Shown one piece after another: positions 5,910 to 14,461 of a stretch of DNA of 14,461 nucleotides (within the stretch, counting starts at the first letter, position 1; every line of letters starts with the position of its first letter). Source of the DNA: an uncultured Collinsella sp. (lineage in GTDB: Bacteria; Actinomycetota; Coriobacteriia; Coriobacteriales; Coriobacteriaceae); contig CAUAWV010000047.1 in NCBI GenBank assembly GCA_958433005.1, positions 1-14,461 on the forward strand. The letters run 5' to 3'. The position numbers and the translations under genes were made by a program. The notes under the pieces are model-generated. The model saw only the letters and a program-made list of their open reading frames with translations, was not told the DNA's origin and did no database searches.

Positions 5910-7193
5910 TTAGTAGATGACGGGATCGGGGACGGTAGCATGCTCGACATGCGCGCCAAGCGCCTGCAGCTTTTCGACAAACTGCTCGTAGCCGCGCTTG
6001 ATGTGATGGATAGCCGAAACCTCGGTCGTCCCGTCGGCGATCAAGCCCGCTACGACGAGGGCCGCGCCGCCACGAAGGTCGGGCGAGGTGACCTGTGCAC
6101 CCGAGAAGCCCTTGACGCCATGAATCATGGCATGATGGCTCTCGATACGAATGTCGGCACCCATGCGCACCAGCTCAGAGGCAAACATAAAGCGATTCTC
6201 GAAGATGTTCTCGGTAATAACGGAACTGCCATCGGCGAGGGCGGAGAGCACCATAATTTGTGCCTGCATGTCGGTCGGGAAGCCGGGGAACGGAAGCGTC
6301 TGGATGTCGACCGGCTTGATGCGCTCGGCGCGATTCACGTGAACGCCGTCGTCAGTACGCTCGCAATCGATGCCCATGAGCTCCATCTTCTTGAGCACCA
6401 TGCCCAGATGGATGGGGCAAAAACCCGTGACGTCGACACCGCGATCGTCAGCCATCAGCGCACCGGCGACGATAAAGGTACCGGCCTCGATGCGGTCGCC
6501 CACCACGCGATGGGTAACGGGATGGAGCTCTTCCACGCCCTCGATGGTCACGACAGGCGTACCGGCGCCGACAATCTTGGCGCCCATTTCGTTGAGCATG
6601 TTGGCGAGATCGACGATCTCGGGCTCGCGGGCGGCATTGTCGATAACCGTGGTGCCCTGTGCGCGCACAGAGGCCATGATGAGGTTCTCGGTCGCACCGA
6701 CACTGGCAAACTCGAGCGTGACGGTGGTGCCGCGCAGGCCCTGAGGCGCGCTGGCGTTGATGTAGCCGTGGGCGGTATCAAACTCTACGCCCAGGGCCTC
6801 AAGACCCAGAATGTGCATATCGATCTTGCGAGCACCCAGGTTGCAGCCGCCCGGCATGGCGATCTTGGCGCGATGGAAGCGACCCAGCAGGGGTCCCATG
6901 ACGGCGGTGGAAGCACGCATCTTGGCAACGAGCTCGTAGGGGGCCTCCCAAGAATCGGCCTGAGAGGTATCGATCTCGAGCGTGTGCTCGTCGAGAACAT
7001 CGATCGTAGCGCCCATGCCCTTGAGCACCTTGCCCATCACGTGGACATCGGAAATATCGGGCACGTTCTGCAGCGTCGTCTTGCCCGGCGCCAGAAGCGT
7101 TGCCGCCATGAGTTTGAGCGCGGAGTTCTTGGCACCCGAAACGGGCACGGAGCCTCCGATGGCATGGCCACCCTCAACGCGGATAATATCCAA
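5910..7193 (-). CDS. murA: UDP-N-acetylglucosamine 1-carboxyvinyltransferase
   Basis: MurA transfers enolpyruvate from PEP to UDP-GlcNAc, the first committed step of peptidoglycan synthesis, in the cytoplasm. The 427 residues are a full-length EPSP-synthase-like fold. Key residues are visible: Lys22 and Asn23 in GAKNS, catalytic Cys117 in PGGCNLGAR, Asp308 in PGFPTDMQA, and Arg400 in HIKRGYE. Cys117 is the residue fosfomycin modifies, so the enzyme should be sensitive by target. One small departure is RKID where RPID is usual. The start is TTG (7191-7193), six nt after GAAAGGG. That SD directly abuts the T run of a terminator hairpin, so expression probably needs read-through from the atp operon or from a promoter upstream of the hairpin. 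murA near atpC is familiar in actinobacteria. Confidence 0.96.
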   Translation of the reverse strand: MDIIRVEGGHAIGGSVPVSGAKNSALKLMAATLLAPGKTTLQNVPDISDVHVMGKVLKGMGATIDVLDEHTLEIDTSQADSWEAPYELVAKMRASTAVMGPLLGRFHRAKIAMPGGCNLGARKIDMHILGLEALGVEFDTAHGYINASAPQGLRGTTVTLEFASVGATENLIMASVRAQGTTVIDNAAREPEIVDLANMLNEMGAKIVGAGTPVVTIEGVEELHPVTHRVVGDRIEAGTFIVAGALMADDRGVDVTGFCPIHLGMVLKKMELMGIDCERTDDGVHVNRAERIKPVDIQTLPFPGFPTDMQAQIMVLSALADGSSVITENIFENRFMFASELVRMGADIRIESHHAMIHGVKGFSGAQVTSPDLRGGAALVVAGLIADGTTEVSAIHHIKRGYEQFVEKLQALGAHVEHATVPDPVIY

Positions 7194-7206
7194 GGTCTAC
7201 CCTTTC

Positions 7207-7245
7207 AAAAAGCATGCCCGGGGTGGCTGGGCCATCCCGGGCATG
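7207..7245 (-). terminator. terminator-like hairpin between atpC and murA, possible attenuator
   Basis: A 14-bp stem (7213-7226 with 7232-7245, one wobble or mismatch depending on strand) around a 5-nt loop is followed on the minus strand by C and five T. It lies 36 nt after the atpC stop and ends against the murA SD. It should end most atp transcripts while letting some pass into murA. Confidence 0.85.
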
Positions 7246-7281
7246 ATGTGTTCGCAAATGGTCGAACGTTAAATCGTTTGA

Positions 7282-7674
7282 CTATTGGGCAAGCTTGAGC
7301 TTACACCATGCGATTTCATTATAGAGGTAGGCGCGGCGTGCATCATCCTCCGACAAATTACCCAGCTTCTCTTCAAAACCTTGAATATCAGCTTTAAGCT
7401 TGTCGGCATCGACGGTCGCCAGATCGCAAGCGCGCTCGGCGAGAACGGTCACGACATCGTCCGCAACCTGGGCATAGCCGCCGGCCACGGCAAACGTGTG
7501 GTCGACAGTGCCCATGGCCTTATCGGAAACGCGAACGTAACCGCGGTCGATCGTGCAGATCTCGCTGGAGTGAGCAGGCAGAACGCCAAACTCGCCATCC
7601 GTGGACGGAATCGACACAAACGCAGCGTCGCCCTCATAGGCGCAGCTCACGGGGCACACGATGCGGATACGCAT
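7282..7674 (-). CDS. atpC: ATP synthase F1 epsilon subunit
   Basis: Epsilon is part of the central stalk with gamma, links F1 to the c ring and can inhibit ATP hydrolysis. The 130 residues are the normal length. The N-terminal beta sandwich shows the expected pattern: FVSIPSTDGEFGVLPAHSS, then VRVSD, and FAVAGGYAQVADDVVTVLAERA. The C-terminal part (about 88-130) is a charged helical hairpin of the regulatory type. ATG at 7674 lies 3 nt after the atpD stop, so translation is coupled. It is the last atp gene; a terminator follows. Confidence 0.95.
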   Translation of the reverse strand: MRIRIVCPVSCAYEGDAAFVSIPSTDGEFGVLPAHSSEICTIDRGYVRVSDKAMGTVDHTFAVAGGYAQVADDVVTVLAERACDLATVDADKLKADIQGFEEKLGNLSEDDARRAYLYNEIAWCKLKLAQ

Positions 7675-7677
7675 AAC

Positions 7678-9131
<1,454 letters not shown>

Positions 9132-9132
<1 letters not shown>

Positions 9133-10040
9133 TACTGTTCCTCCAATGCTGAGGCTCCGCCGACGATCTCGTTAATCTCGGTCGTGATCGAAGCCTGGCG
9201 CACGCGACTATACGTGCGGGTAAGGGTCGAGATGATCGCGGTGGCGTTTTCCGTCGCGGAGTGCATGGCCTTGCGGCGTGCACCCTGCTCGGCAGCCGCC
9301 GAATCGATCAGGGCCTGGTAGATGACCGTCAGGATATACGACGGTACAAGCTTGCCGAGAACATGCTCGGGAGAGGGCACGAACTCGAACGTGGACGAGA
9401 TGCGCTTAGGGGCGTCGGTCTCGTTCTTACGCGGACCGTGGGCCATAGCGATCATCTCGGGGTCGAGCGGCAACAGATGCTCGACGCGAAGCTCCTGATC
9501 CACGCGGTTCTTTGCGTGGTGGTAGACAAGCTCGACACGGTCAAGCTCACCGGCACGATACGCATCGCAGATATGAGAGGAGATCATGCGGGCCTGATTG
9601 AAATCGGGCTCAGAGGAGTTGCCCTCAAAGTGCATGACGACGTTTGCGCGGTCGCGAAAATACGTGGCCGGCTTGCGCCCGCACGCGATGATCTCGCACT
9701 CGATGCCGTCGTTCGCCCAAGAAGCGGCGAGCTTTTCGGCCGTACGCTCCACTGTCGTATTGAAACCGCCGGCAAGGCCGCGGTCCGAGGCAATGACGAC
9801 AATCAGGCCATGCTTGACGCTCTCATGCTTCTGCAGCATGGGATCGGTGCCCGAACAGGAGGCGTCGCCGGCGACCGTCAACATGACGTCGGTCAGCGCC
9901 TCCTTATAGGGCTCGGCCTGCTTGGAGCGATCGAGGGCACGACGGATCTTGGCCGTAGAGACCATCTCCATCGTGCGCGTGATCTGCTTGGTCGTGGTAA
10001 CCGAGGAGATTCGCTTCTTAATGTCGCGAAGGTTGGCCAT
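9132..10040 (-). CDS. atpG: ATP synthase F1 gamma subunit
   Basis: Gamma is the rotating shaft inside the alpha3-beta3 ring. The conserved N-terminal helix (LRDIKKRISSVTTTKQITR, 4-22, then MEMVSTAKIRRA) and C-terminal helix (ARRKAMHSATENA, then QASITTEINEIVGGASAL) that form the coiled coil are clear, with the Rossmann-like middle domain (VIASDRGLAGGFNT) between. At 302 residues it is a little longer than the usual 285-290, the extra length lying in the middle part (about 190-225). The ATG at 10040 is 5 nt after the atpA stop, with GAGGAGAA in the end of atpA as its SD. Confidence 0.97.
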
Positions 10041-10045
10041 AGGGC

Positions 10046-11644
10046 TTAGTTCTCCTCTGATCCAGAAACATCCGAATGGTGCTTAGCCATGAACTGCTGC
10101 TTAAAGTCGCCGATGACGCGCAAGAGCTCAGCCTTGGTGTCATCATCGATCTTCTTGGCGCGAACCTTGTCGAGCAGTAAGCCAAAGCCATTGTCCATGT
10201 ACTCGATGAGCTCGGCACGGAAAGGCAGCACGTCGGCGATCTCCAGGTCGTCCAGGAAGCCCTCGTTGCCAGCGAACAGCGCAACGATCTGCTCGCCAAC
10301 CTCAAATGGTTTATAACGCGGCTGCTTCAGGAGCTCGGTCATGCGGGCACCATGGGTCAGCTGCTTCTGAGTAGCCTCGTCAAGGTCGGAGCCGAACTGC
10401 GTAAAGCCGGCGAGCTCCTGATACGAAGCGAGGTCCAGACGGAGGTTGCCGGCGACCTGCTTCATGGCCTTGGTCTGCGCGTCGCCACCAACGCGGGACA
10501 CGGAAATGCCCACGTCGACTGCCGGGCGCTGACCCTGGAAGAAGAGCTCGGACTGCAGGTAGATCTGACCATCGGTAATGGAAATGACGTTGGTCGGAAT
10601 GTAGGCCGAGACATCGCCGTCCTGGGTCTCGATGATCGGAAGTGCCGTCATGGAGCCGTAACCGTTCTTCTTGGACATCTTGACGGCACGCTCGAGCAGA
10701 CGAGAGTGCAGGTAGAAGATGTCGCCAGGATAGGCCTCGCGTCCGGGCGGACGATGCAGCGTCAGCGACATCTGACGGTAGGCCACAGCCTGCTTGGACA
10801 GGTCGTCGTAGATGACGAGCACGTGACCGCCGGGGTTGGTCTCGTTGGCGGGCTTACCATCCTCGCCGTTGTACATAAAGAATTCGCCGATAGCGGCACC
10901 GGCCATAGGCGCGATGTACTGCATAGGGGCGGAATCGGCAGCGGTGGCCGAAACGATGATGGTGTAGTCGAGCGCACCGTGCTGAGCGAGGGTCTCGCGG
11001 ATGTTGGCAACCGTGGATGCCTTCTGGCCGATGGCGACATAGATGCAGACCATGCCCTTGCCGCTCTGATTGAGGATAGCGTCGATGGCGATGGCGGTCT
11101 TACCGGTCTTTCGGTCGCCGATGATGAGCTCACGCTGACCACGGCCGATAGGCACCATGGAGTCGATAGCCAACAGGCCGGTCTGAACCGGCTCGCACAC
11201 CGGGGTACGGTCGATGACACCGGGGGCCTTGAACTCGATGGGACGACGGTGCGTGGCGACGATGTCACCCAGGCCGTCGATAGGCTGGCCGAGCGGATTG
11301 ACGACGCGGCCAAGCATAGCACGGCTCACAGGGATATCCATAATGCGGCCAGTGGTGCGGCACTCGTCGCCTTCCTTGATGGAGTCGACGGCACCAAACA
11401 GAACGGCGCCGACCTCGTCACGGTCAAGGTTCTGGGCAAGGCCGAAGACGGTCTCACCGGTATCGGAGCTCTTGAACTCCAGAAGCTCGCCTGCCATGGC
11501 GCTCTTGAGGCCGGAGACGCGCGCGATGCCGTCGCCGACCTCGTCGACCGTTGAAACCTCATGCGTATCGACCGTCGCGGAGAGACTCGTGAGCTGCTCC
11601 TGCAGTTTCTTGGCGATATCCTGGGCATTGAGGGTTTCGGACAT
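10046..11644 (-). CDS. atpA: ATP synthase F1 alpha subunit
   Basis: Alpha alternates with beta in F1 and holds the non-catalytic nucleotide sites and the top of the peripheral stalk contact. The 532 residues show the N-terminal delta-binding helix, the beta barrel (VGDGIARVSGLKSAMAGELL), Walker A GDRKTGKT (176-183), the VLVIYDDLSKQ Walker B region, the PGREAYPGDIFYLHSRLLER segment, and the SVSRVGGDAQ arginine-finger region. The C-terminus is some 20 residues longer than in short bacterial forms. The ATG overlaps the atpH stop (TAATG). Confidence 0.98.
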   Translation of the reverse strand: MSETLNAQDIAKKLQEQLTSLSATVDTHEVSTVDEVGDGIARVSGLKSAMAGELLEFKSSDTGETVFGLAQNLDRDEVGAVLFGAVDSIKEGDECRTTGRIMDIPVSRAMLGRVVNPLGQPIDGLGDIVATHRRPIEFKAPGVIDRTPVCEPVQTGLLAIDSMVPIGRGQRELIIGDRKTGKTAIAIDAILNQSGKGMVCIYVAIGQKASTVANIRETLAQHGALDYTIIVSATAADSAPMQYIAPMAGAAIGEFFMYNGEDGKPANETNPGGHVLVIYDDLSKQAVAYRQMSLTLHRPPGREAYPGDIFYLHSRLLERAVKMSKKNGYGSMTALPIIETQDGDVSAYIPTNVISITDGQIYLQSELFFQGQRPAVDVGISVSRVGGDAQTKAMKQVAGNLRLDLASYQELAGFTQFGSDLDEATQKQLTHGARMTELLKQPRYKPFEVGEQIVALFAGNEGFLDDLEIADVLPFRAELIEYMDNGFGLLLDKVRAKKIDDDTKAELLRVIGDFKQQFMAKHHSDVSGSEEN

Positions 11645-12120
11645 TAGGCTTCACCTCCGTACGAATTAGCAGAGTTTGCGAGGGTCTCCTGCGCGATGCG
11701 CAGCTGCGTCTTGACGGAAATGTCACGACGCTCGCCGCGGGCCTCGAGCACCAGGCCGCCCACGATAGACGGGTCGACCTGCTCGATAAGGAATACCTTG
11801 CGGCCGAAGTCCTGCTCGCATTTCTTAGTGATGGTTTGACGCAGCTCGTCGTCGAGCGGGATCGCCGTGGTGACGGTCACGCCCACTACATCCTCGTCTT
11901 CCTCGGCAACATACTTAAAGGCAGCTGCCACCTTGGGAAGAAGGTCGAGCTGGTCGCGCTTGGACATGGTGTCGAGCACGGCGATGATCTCGGGGCTGGC
12001 AGAAGCCAAGCGCTCGATCATCTCGAGGTCCTCGAACACATGGTTCTCGGCCTTGGCGGCTTCCAGAAGGGAGCGCACATAGGTCTCGAGCACCTTGTCC
12101 TGATAGCGGCTAGTCGGCAT
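11644..12120 (-). CDS. atpH: ATP synthase F1 delta subunit (shortened N-terminal domain)
   Basis: Delta sits on top of F1 and ties the alpha subunits to the b stalk. The C-terminal half is typical: VTVTTAIPLDDELRQ (82-96), FGRKVFLIEQVDPSIVGG and SVKTQLRIAQETL. The protein has 158 residues, against about 175-180 usually. Aligned by eye with E. coli delta, the missing 25-30 residues fall in the N-terminal helical domain, between IIAVLDT and MSKRDQLDLLPK, where helices 4-5 would be. The N-terminal repeat looks complete otherwise, and the reading frame is intact and fully overlapped by neighbours, so this is more likely natural shortening than a sequencing error. It overlaps the end of atpF by 11 nt, with AGGTAG 5 nt before its ATG. 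Confidence 0.93.
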   Translation of the reverse strand: MPTSRYQDKVLETYVRSLLEAAKAENHVFEDLEMIERLASASPEIIAVLDTMSKRDQLDLLPKVAAAFKYVAEEDEDVVGVTVTTAIPLDDELRQTITKKCEQDFGRKVFLIEQVDPSIVGGLVLEARGERRDISVKTQLRIAQETLANSANSYGGEA

Positions 12121-12712
12121 TCAGGCTACCTGCTTCCTGGATGTAGCGCTCGATGAGCTTCTTCTGCTCGGCCTCGTCCTCGAGTGCCTCGCCCACGATC
12201 TTGGTGGCGACGGCAACGGACAGGTCGGCGATGGAGCTCGCGGCACCGGCGTAGATGGACTTGCGCTCGTCCTCGACAGTCGTATGGGCCTTGGCGATGA
12301 TCTCCTCTGCCTCCTTGTGAGCAGCCTCGATGATACGGGCGCGCTCGGACTCGGCGTCCTTACGGGCCTCGAGAACGATGTCGGCAGCCTGACGACGGGC
12401 GTCGGTGACGATCGAGTCGGACTCAGCACGCTTGGCGATAGCCTCCTGCTTGGTCTTCTCGGCCTCGTCGAGGCTCTCCTCGATCTTCTTGCCGCGCTCC
12501 TCCATGGTTTTCATGATGCCCGGCAGGGCGACCTTGGCCAGCACGATCCAGATAATCAGGAAGGCGATAAGCGCCGGGATGAACTCCGCCATCTTAGGGA
12601 TGAGGATGTCCGCACCGGCAGCGCCGTCCTCGGCGAACGCGGAAACCGGCATGAGCAGCGCGGCCGCGGACGCGGAGAGTGCGATCGCGCTCTTCTGGGA
12701 TGAAAGATTCAT
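12110..12712 (-). CDS. atpF: ATP synthase F0 b subunit with N-terminal signal-peptide-like segment
   Basis: Subunit b is the peripheral stalk, anchored in the membrane and reaching up to delta. The 200 residues hold, in order, a signal-peptide-like stretch (1-27: Lys7, hydrophobic core ALSASAAALLMPV, and SAFA before EDG), a short linker, one membrane helix (about 43-62, FIPALIAFLIIWIVLAK) and a long charged helix rich in Glu, Lys, Arg and Ala to the C-terminus, as expected for the b dimer. If the leader is cleaved after Ala27 the mature N-terminus would lie outside, which agrees with the normal topology of b. The ATG at 12712 follows atpE by 15 nt with CGGAG as SD. Confidence 0.95.
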   Translation of the reverse strand: MNLSSQKSAIALSASAAALLMPVSAFAEDGAAGADILIPKMAEFIPALIAFLIIWIVLAKVALPGIMKTMEERGKKIEESLDEAEKTKQEAIAKRAESDSIVTDARRQAADIVLEARKDAESERARIIEAAHKEAEEIIAKAHTTVEDERKSIYAGAASSIADLSVAVATKIVGEALEDEAEQKKLIERYIQEAGSLNAD

Positions 12713-12727
12713 ACTTGACGCTCCGTG

Positions 12728-12922
12728 CTATTTAACGATCAGCGCGACAACGAAGCCGATCAGAGCCAGAGCCTCGCCGAAGGCGGAGCCCATGATGAAG
12801 ACGGTGAACACGCGGCCCTGGACCTCAGGCTGACGGGCCATAGCACCCGTAGCACCCAGAGCAGACAGGCCGATAGCAAGACCAGCGCCGATAACACCGA
12901 GACCGTAACCGATAACTCCCAC
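12728..12922 (-). CDS. atpE: ATP synthase F0 c subunit
   Basis: The c subunit forms the rotating ring that carries protons. It is a hairpin of two membrane helices: a glycine-rich first helix (GLGVIGAGLAIG, 7-18), the polar loop ARQPE (29-33) and a second helix with the ion-binding Glu50 in FGEALALIG. No Ser or Thr follows Glu50 as in sodium-binding rings, so proton coupling is inferred. At 64 residues it is among the shortest c subunits; compared with Bacillus the N-terminus is four residues shorter. The start is GTG (12920-12922), preceded by a perfect AAAGGAGG only 4 nt away; an in-frame TAA upstream rules out any other start. The strong SD fits the need for many copies per complex. Confidence 0.96.
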   Translation of the reverse strand: MGVIGYGLGVIGAGLAIGLSALGATGAMARQPEVQGRVFTVFIMGSAFGEALALIGFVVALIVK

Positions 12923-12958
12923 GATTCCTCCTTTGTCGTGCGTGTCTTATTTCACGCA
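12923..12958 (-). promoter_or_regulatory. atpE translation initiation region with upstream hairpin
   Basis: On the minus strand TGCGTG pairs with CACGCA over an 8-nt A-rich loop (12939-12958), directly before AAAGGAGG (12927-12934) and the GTG start. It is part of the 124-nt atpB-atpE gap, by far the longest in the operon. Such a gap fits boosted translation or RNA processing ahead of the high-copy c subunit, as known for E. coli atpE; that role is inferred here. Confidence 0.5.
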
Positions 12959-13046
12959 GGATAACCTTTTTTATAACTGCCGGGCTCCATGGGTACGGGC
13001 ACCGGCGGTTTAACGAATTGCTTACCTTTAAGGCGCGAGCGGAAGG

Positions 13047-13850
13047 CTACTCCTCCTCCGCGACCTCCTCTGCCTCGGAGACATACACGGCGGTAAGGAC
13101 CGTGAAGACGTAAGCCTGGATGGCGCCGACCACAAGCTCGATCGCATAGATCAGGATGAGGATGGCAAGCCAGGCTAGCGAAGGCAGGGCGCCAACGGCG
13201 TGGGCCGCGGAAACCTGCTGAAGCAGCAGCTGCATGAACATGCTCGCCATGATGGCGAACGAGCCCATGACCACGTGTCCTGCGAACATGTTGCAGAACA
13301 GACGGACGGCAAGCGTGATGAGACGCAGGAAGGTCGAGAAAAGCTCGACGACCCACACAAGCACGTTCATCGGGAAGCTTACGCCCTGCGGGGCGAGGCT
13401 CTTGATGTAGCCGATCACGCCGTGAGCCTTGCATCCGTAGTAGATGAAATACACGAAGGCGAAGATGGCGAGCGCGGCGGTGGAGCCGATTGCGCCGGTG
13501 CCGGGCTTCATTCCCGGAATCAGGCCGATCATGTTATTGATCAGGATGAACAGGAAAAGCGAGCACAGGAACGGGAAGTGCTTCTTCCAGTTCTCACCCA
13601 CGACGCCCTTGCCGATATCGTTCTCGACGTACTCGATGATGTACTCGAAACCGTTGACGAAGAAGCCCTTGGGGACCAGGGTCTGCTTCTTCTTGAACAC
13701 GGCCAGGACGATCAGGAGCACGATCGTGGAGACGATCAGCCAAAACGAGTACTGCGTGATGCCGCAGCTCAGATCGCCCACGACAGGGGTGGAGCTGAAC
13801 TCGCTGACCAGATGATTAATCTCATCAGGCAGCTTTTCAAAAATTTCCAC
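13047..13850 (-). CDS. atpB: ATP synthase F0 a subunit
   Basis: Subunit a is the membrane stator that provides the two proton half-channels beside the c ring. In 267 residues there are about five to six membrane helices. The essential arginine is Arg183 in LRLITLAVRLFCNMFAGH (175-192), and the last helices carry IELVVGAIQAYVFTVLTAVY with Gln246. The C-terminus is an acidic tail, EAEEVAEEE. The start is GTG (13848-13850) with AAAGG 6 nt upstream inside the end of the preceding gene, 3 nt after its stop. A 124-nt gap separates it from atpE. Confidence 0.96.
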   Translation of the reverse strand: MEIFEKLPDEINHLVSEFSSTPVVGDLSCGITQYSFWLIVSTIVLLIVLAVFKKKQTLVPKGFFVNGFEYIIEYVENDIGKGVVGENWKKHFPFLCSLFLFILINNMIGLIPGMKPGTGAIGSTAALAIFAFVYFIYYGCKAHGVIGYIKSLAPQGVSFPMNVLVWVVELFSTFLRLITLAVRLFCNMFAGHVVMGSFAIMASMFMQLLLQQVSAAHAVGALPSLAWLAILILIYAIELVVGAIQAYVFTVLTAVYVSEAEEVAEEE

Positions 13851-13853
13851 GAC

Positions 13854-14165
13854 TTACCTTTCGACCTCATGAGGATCTCGCAGCGCCTTGACGACACGAA
13901 CCGTGCAGGCAGCCATAAAGGCCACGAAGCCGATCGCCTCGCCCAGGAGGAACATGCGAAATGCCTCTCCGAACAACACAAACACAACCAAGGTAAAGAC
14001 GAGCAGGGCGATTGCCGAGACCGCAAGACTCACCATACCCTTGAGCATGTCCGCATTCTGTTTATCGTCAAGAACCGGCTTGAGCGTAAAGACAAAGGGA
14101 AGGAAGGCAATTGCGCCCGCGATGGCGCCTGCAACGATAGCGAGCAGATCGGCTATCTGAAACAC
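13854..14165 (-). CDS. small membrane protein in the atpI position
   Basis: A 103-residue protein with three clear hydrophobic stretches (about 2-27, 43-67 and 70-93) and a charged C-terminus ending KALRDPHEVER. Bacterial atp operons often begin with a small poorly conserved membrane protein, AtpI, which helps c-ring assembly or Mg2+ handling; position and topology suggest the same role, but I do not recognise the sequence itself. The GTG at 14165 is chosen because GAGGA lies 5 nt upstream and the promoter -10 is at 14227-14232. The TTG at 14240, giving 128 residues, would lie upstream of that -10 and add a polar stretch. The atpB start follows 3 nt after its stop. Confidence 0.75.
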   Translation of the reverse strand: MFQIADLLAIVAGAIAGAIAFLPFVFTLKPVLDDKQNADMLKGMVSLAVSAIALLVFTLVVFVLFGEAFRMFLLGEAIGFVAFMAACTVRVVKALRDPHEVER

Positions 14166-14226
14166 TGGCGTCCTCACTTTCCTTTTTAACGCTTCACAGA
14201 ACAGTTCCCGCCAAACATTGGTGACT

Positions 14227-14254
14227 ATTGTACGAGCCAATCGCTAAAGTACAA
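14227..14254 (-). promoter_or_regulatory. candidate promoter of the atp operon
   Basis: On the minus strand TTGTAC (14249-14254), a 16-nt spacer, then TACAAT (14227-14232). Transcription would start near 14220, about 55 nt before the first gene. An imperfect palindrome AACCGA-TCGGTT (14253-14271) touches the -35. Confidence 0.55.
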
Positions 14255-14369
14255 CCGAAAAAGCATCGGTTAATACGCACCTGTTCGTTTTCTTAAGACC
14301 TTCTTTATGCCGCAGGTACGGTAATACGTTTTTCTCGAACCCTGCAGGGCAAAACGTCCGTTAACAGGA

Positions 14370-14404
14370 GTGCGCGCGGTCGCCGTTTGTTCGTCCGCGC
14401 GCAC
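14370..14404. repeat. GC-rich 10-bp inverted repeat upstream of the atp promoter
   Basis: GTGCGCGCGG (14370-14379) pairs fully with CCGCGCGCAC (14395-14404) over a 15-nt loop. There is no T run on either strand, so it is not a normal terminator. The surrounding 14273-14461 shows no gene I can support, although one minus-strand frame is open from the window edge to a TAA at 14270-14272. Confidence 0.4.
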
Positions 14405-14461
14405 CGGTTCGTCGTAATTGCAGCCGCGGCCGGTTATCCCAGCGACAAGAGCGTGCCGGAG

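Noticed and set aside
5940..7298. Plus-strand ORF of 452 codons opposite murA
   Set aside because: Shadow of murA produced by high GC at third positions.
12952..12990. 12-residue ORF in the atpB-atpE gap on the minus strand
   Set aside because: No SD before its ATG. It is in a frame open from within atpB, but nothing supports a frameshift or a peptide.
14270..14461. Minus-strand frame open from the right edge for 63 codons, possible gene end
   Set aside because: Codon use becomes mixed toward the stop and no motif is recognisable; kept as a possibility only.

Overview
The window looks like a chromosomal segment from a high-GC actinobacterium of the class Coriobacteriia, most likely Collinsella or a close relative. 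This rests on recognition: the order atp operon, then murA, then an LCP gene fits actinobacteria, start codons are often GTG or TTG behind good Shine-Dalgarno (SD) sites, and GC-rich third positions create long antisense shadow ORFs. The species is an inference. No mobile element, CRISPR array, tRNA or rRNA was seen.

Right side (about 5.9-14.3 kb, all minus strand): a complete F-type ATP synthase operon in the order small membrane protein (atpI position), atpB (a), atpE (c), atpF (b), atpH (delta), atpA (alpha), atpG (gamma), atpD (beta), atpC (epsilon). Genes overlap or sit a few bases apart, except for 124 nt before atpE. A promoter candidate (TTGTAC, 16 nt, TACAAT) lies just upstream. After atpC comes a strong terminator-like hairpin abutting the SD of murA, which starts with TTG. 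murA is followed 12 nt later by a LytR-CpsA-Psr cell-wall ligase gene.

Middle: pepT (plus strand) converges on the LCP gene, and the 251 nt between them hold three hairpins, two of which are terminators. pepT diverges from a DtxR/MntR-type metal regulator, with a perfect 20-bp palindrome between the two genes. The regulator is followed 10 nt later by a zinc-type homocysteine S-methyltransferase gene, a terminator, and then a phosphohexomutase gene with a structured upstream region. The left edge may hold the start of one more minus-strand gene.

How they work together: the atp genes make the proton-driven ATP synthase. murA and LCP act at the start and end of envelope polymer assembly. The phosphohexomutase would feed sugar phosphates to the envelope or glycogen. 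The regulator may control itself, the methyltransferase and possibly pepT. The content is essentially housekeeping and I found no convincing new multi-gene system. The points worth a second look are regulatory (the palindrome, the attenuator-like hairpin before murA, the structured leader, a cluster of TATATA) and a few protein oddities (a shortened delta subunit, a b subunit with a signal peptide, and a mixed metal-ligand set in the regulator).
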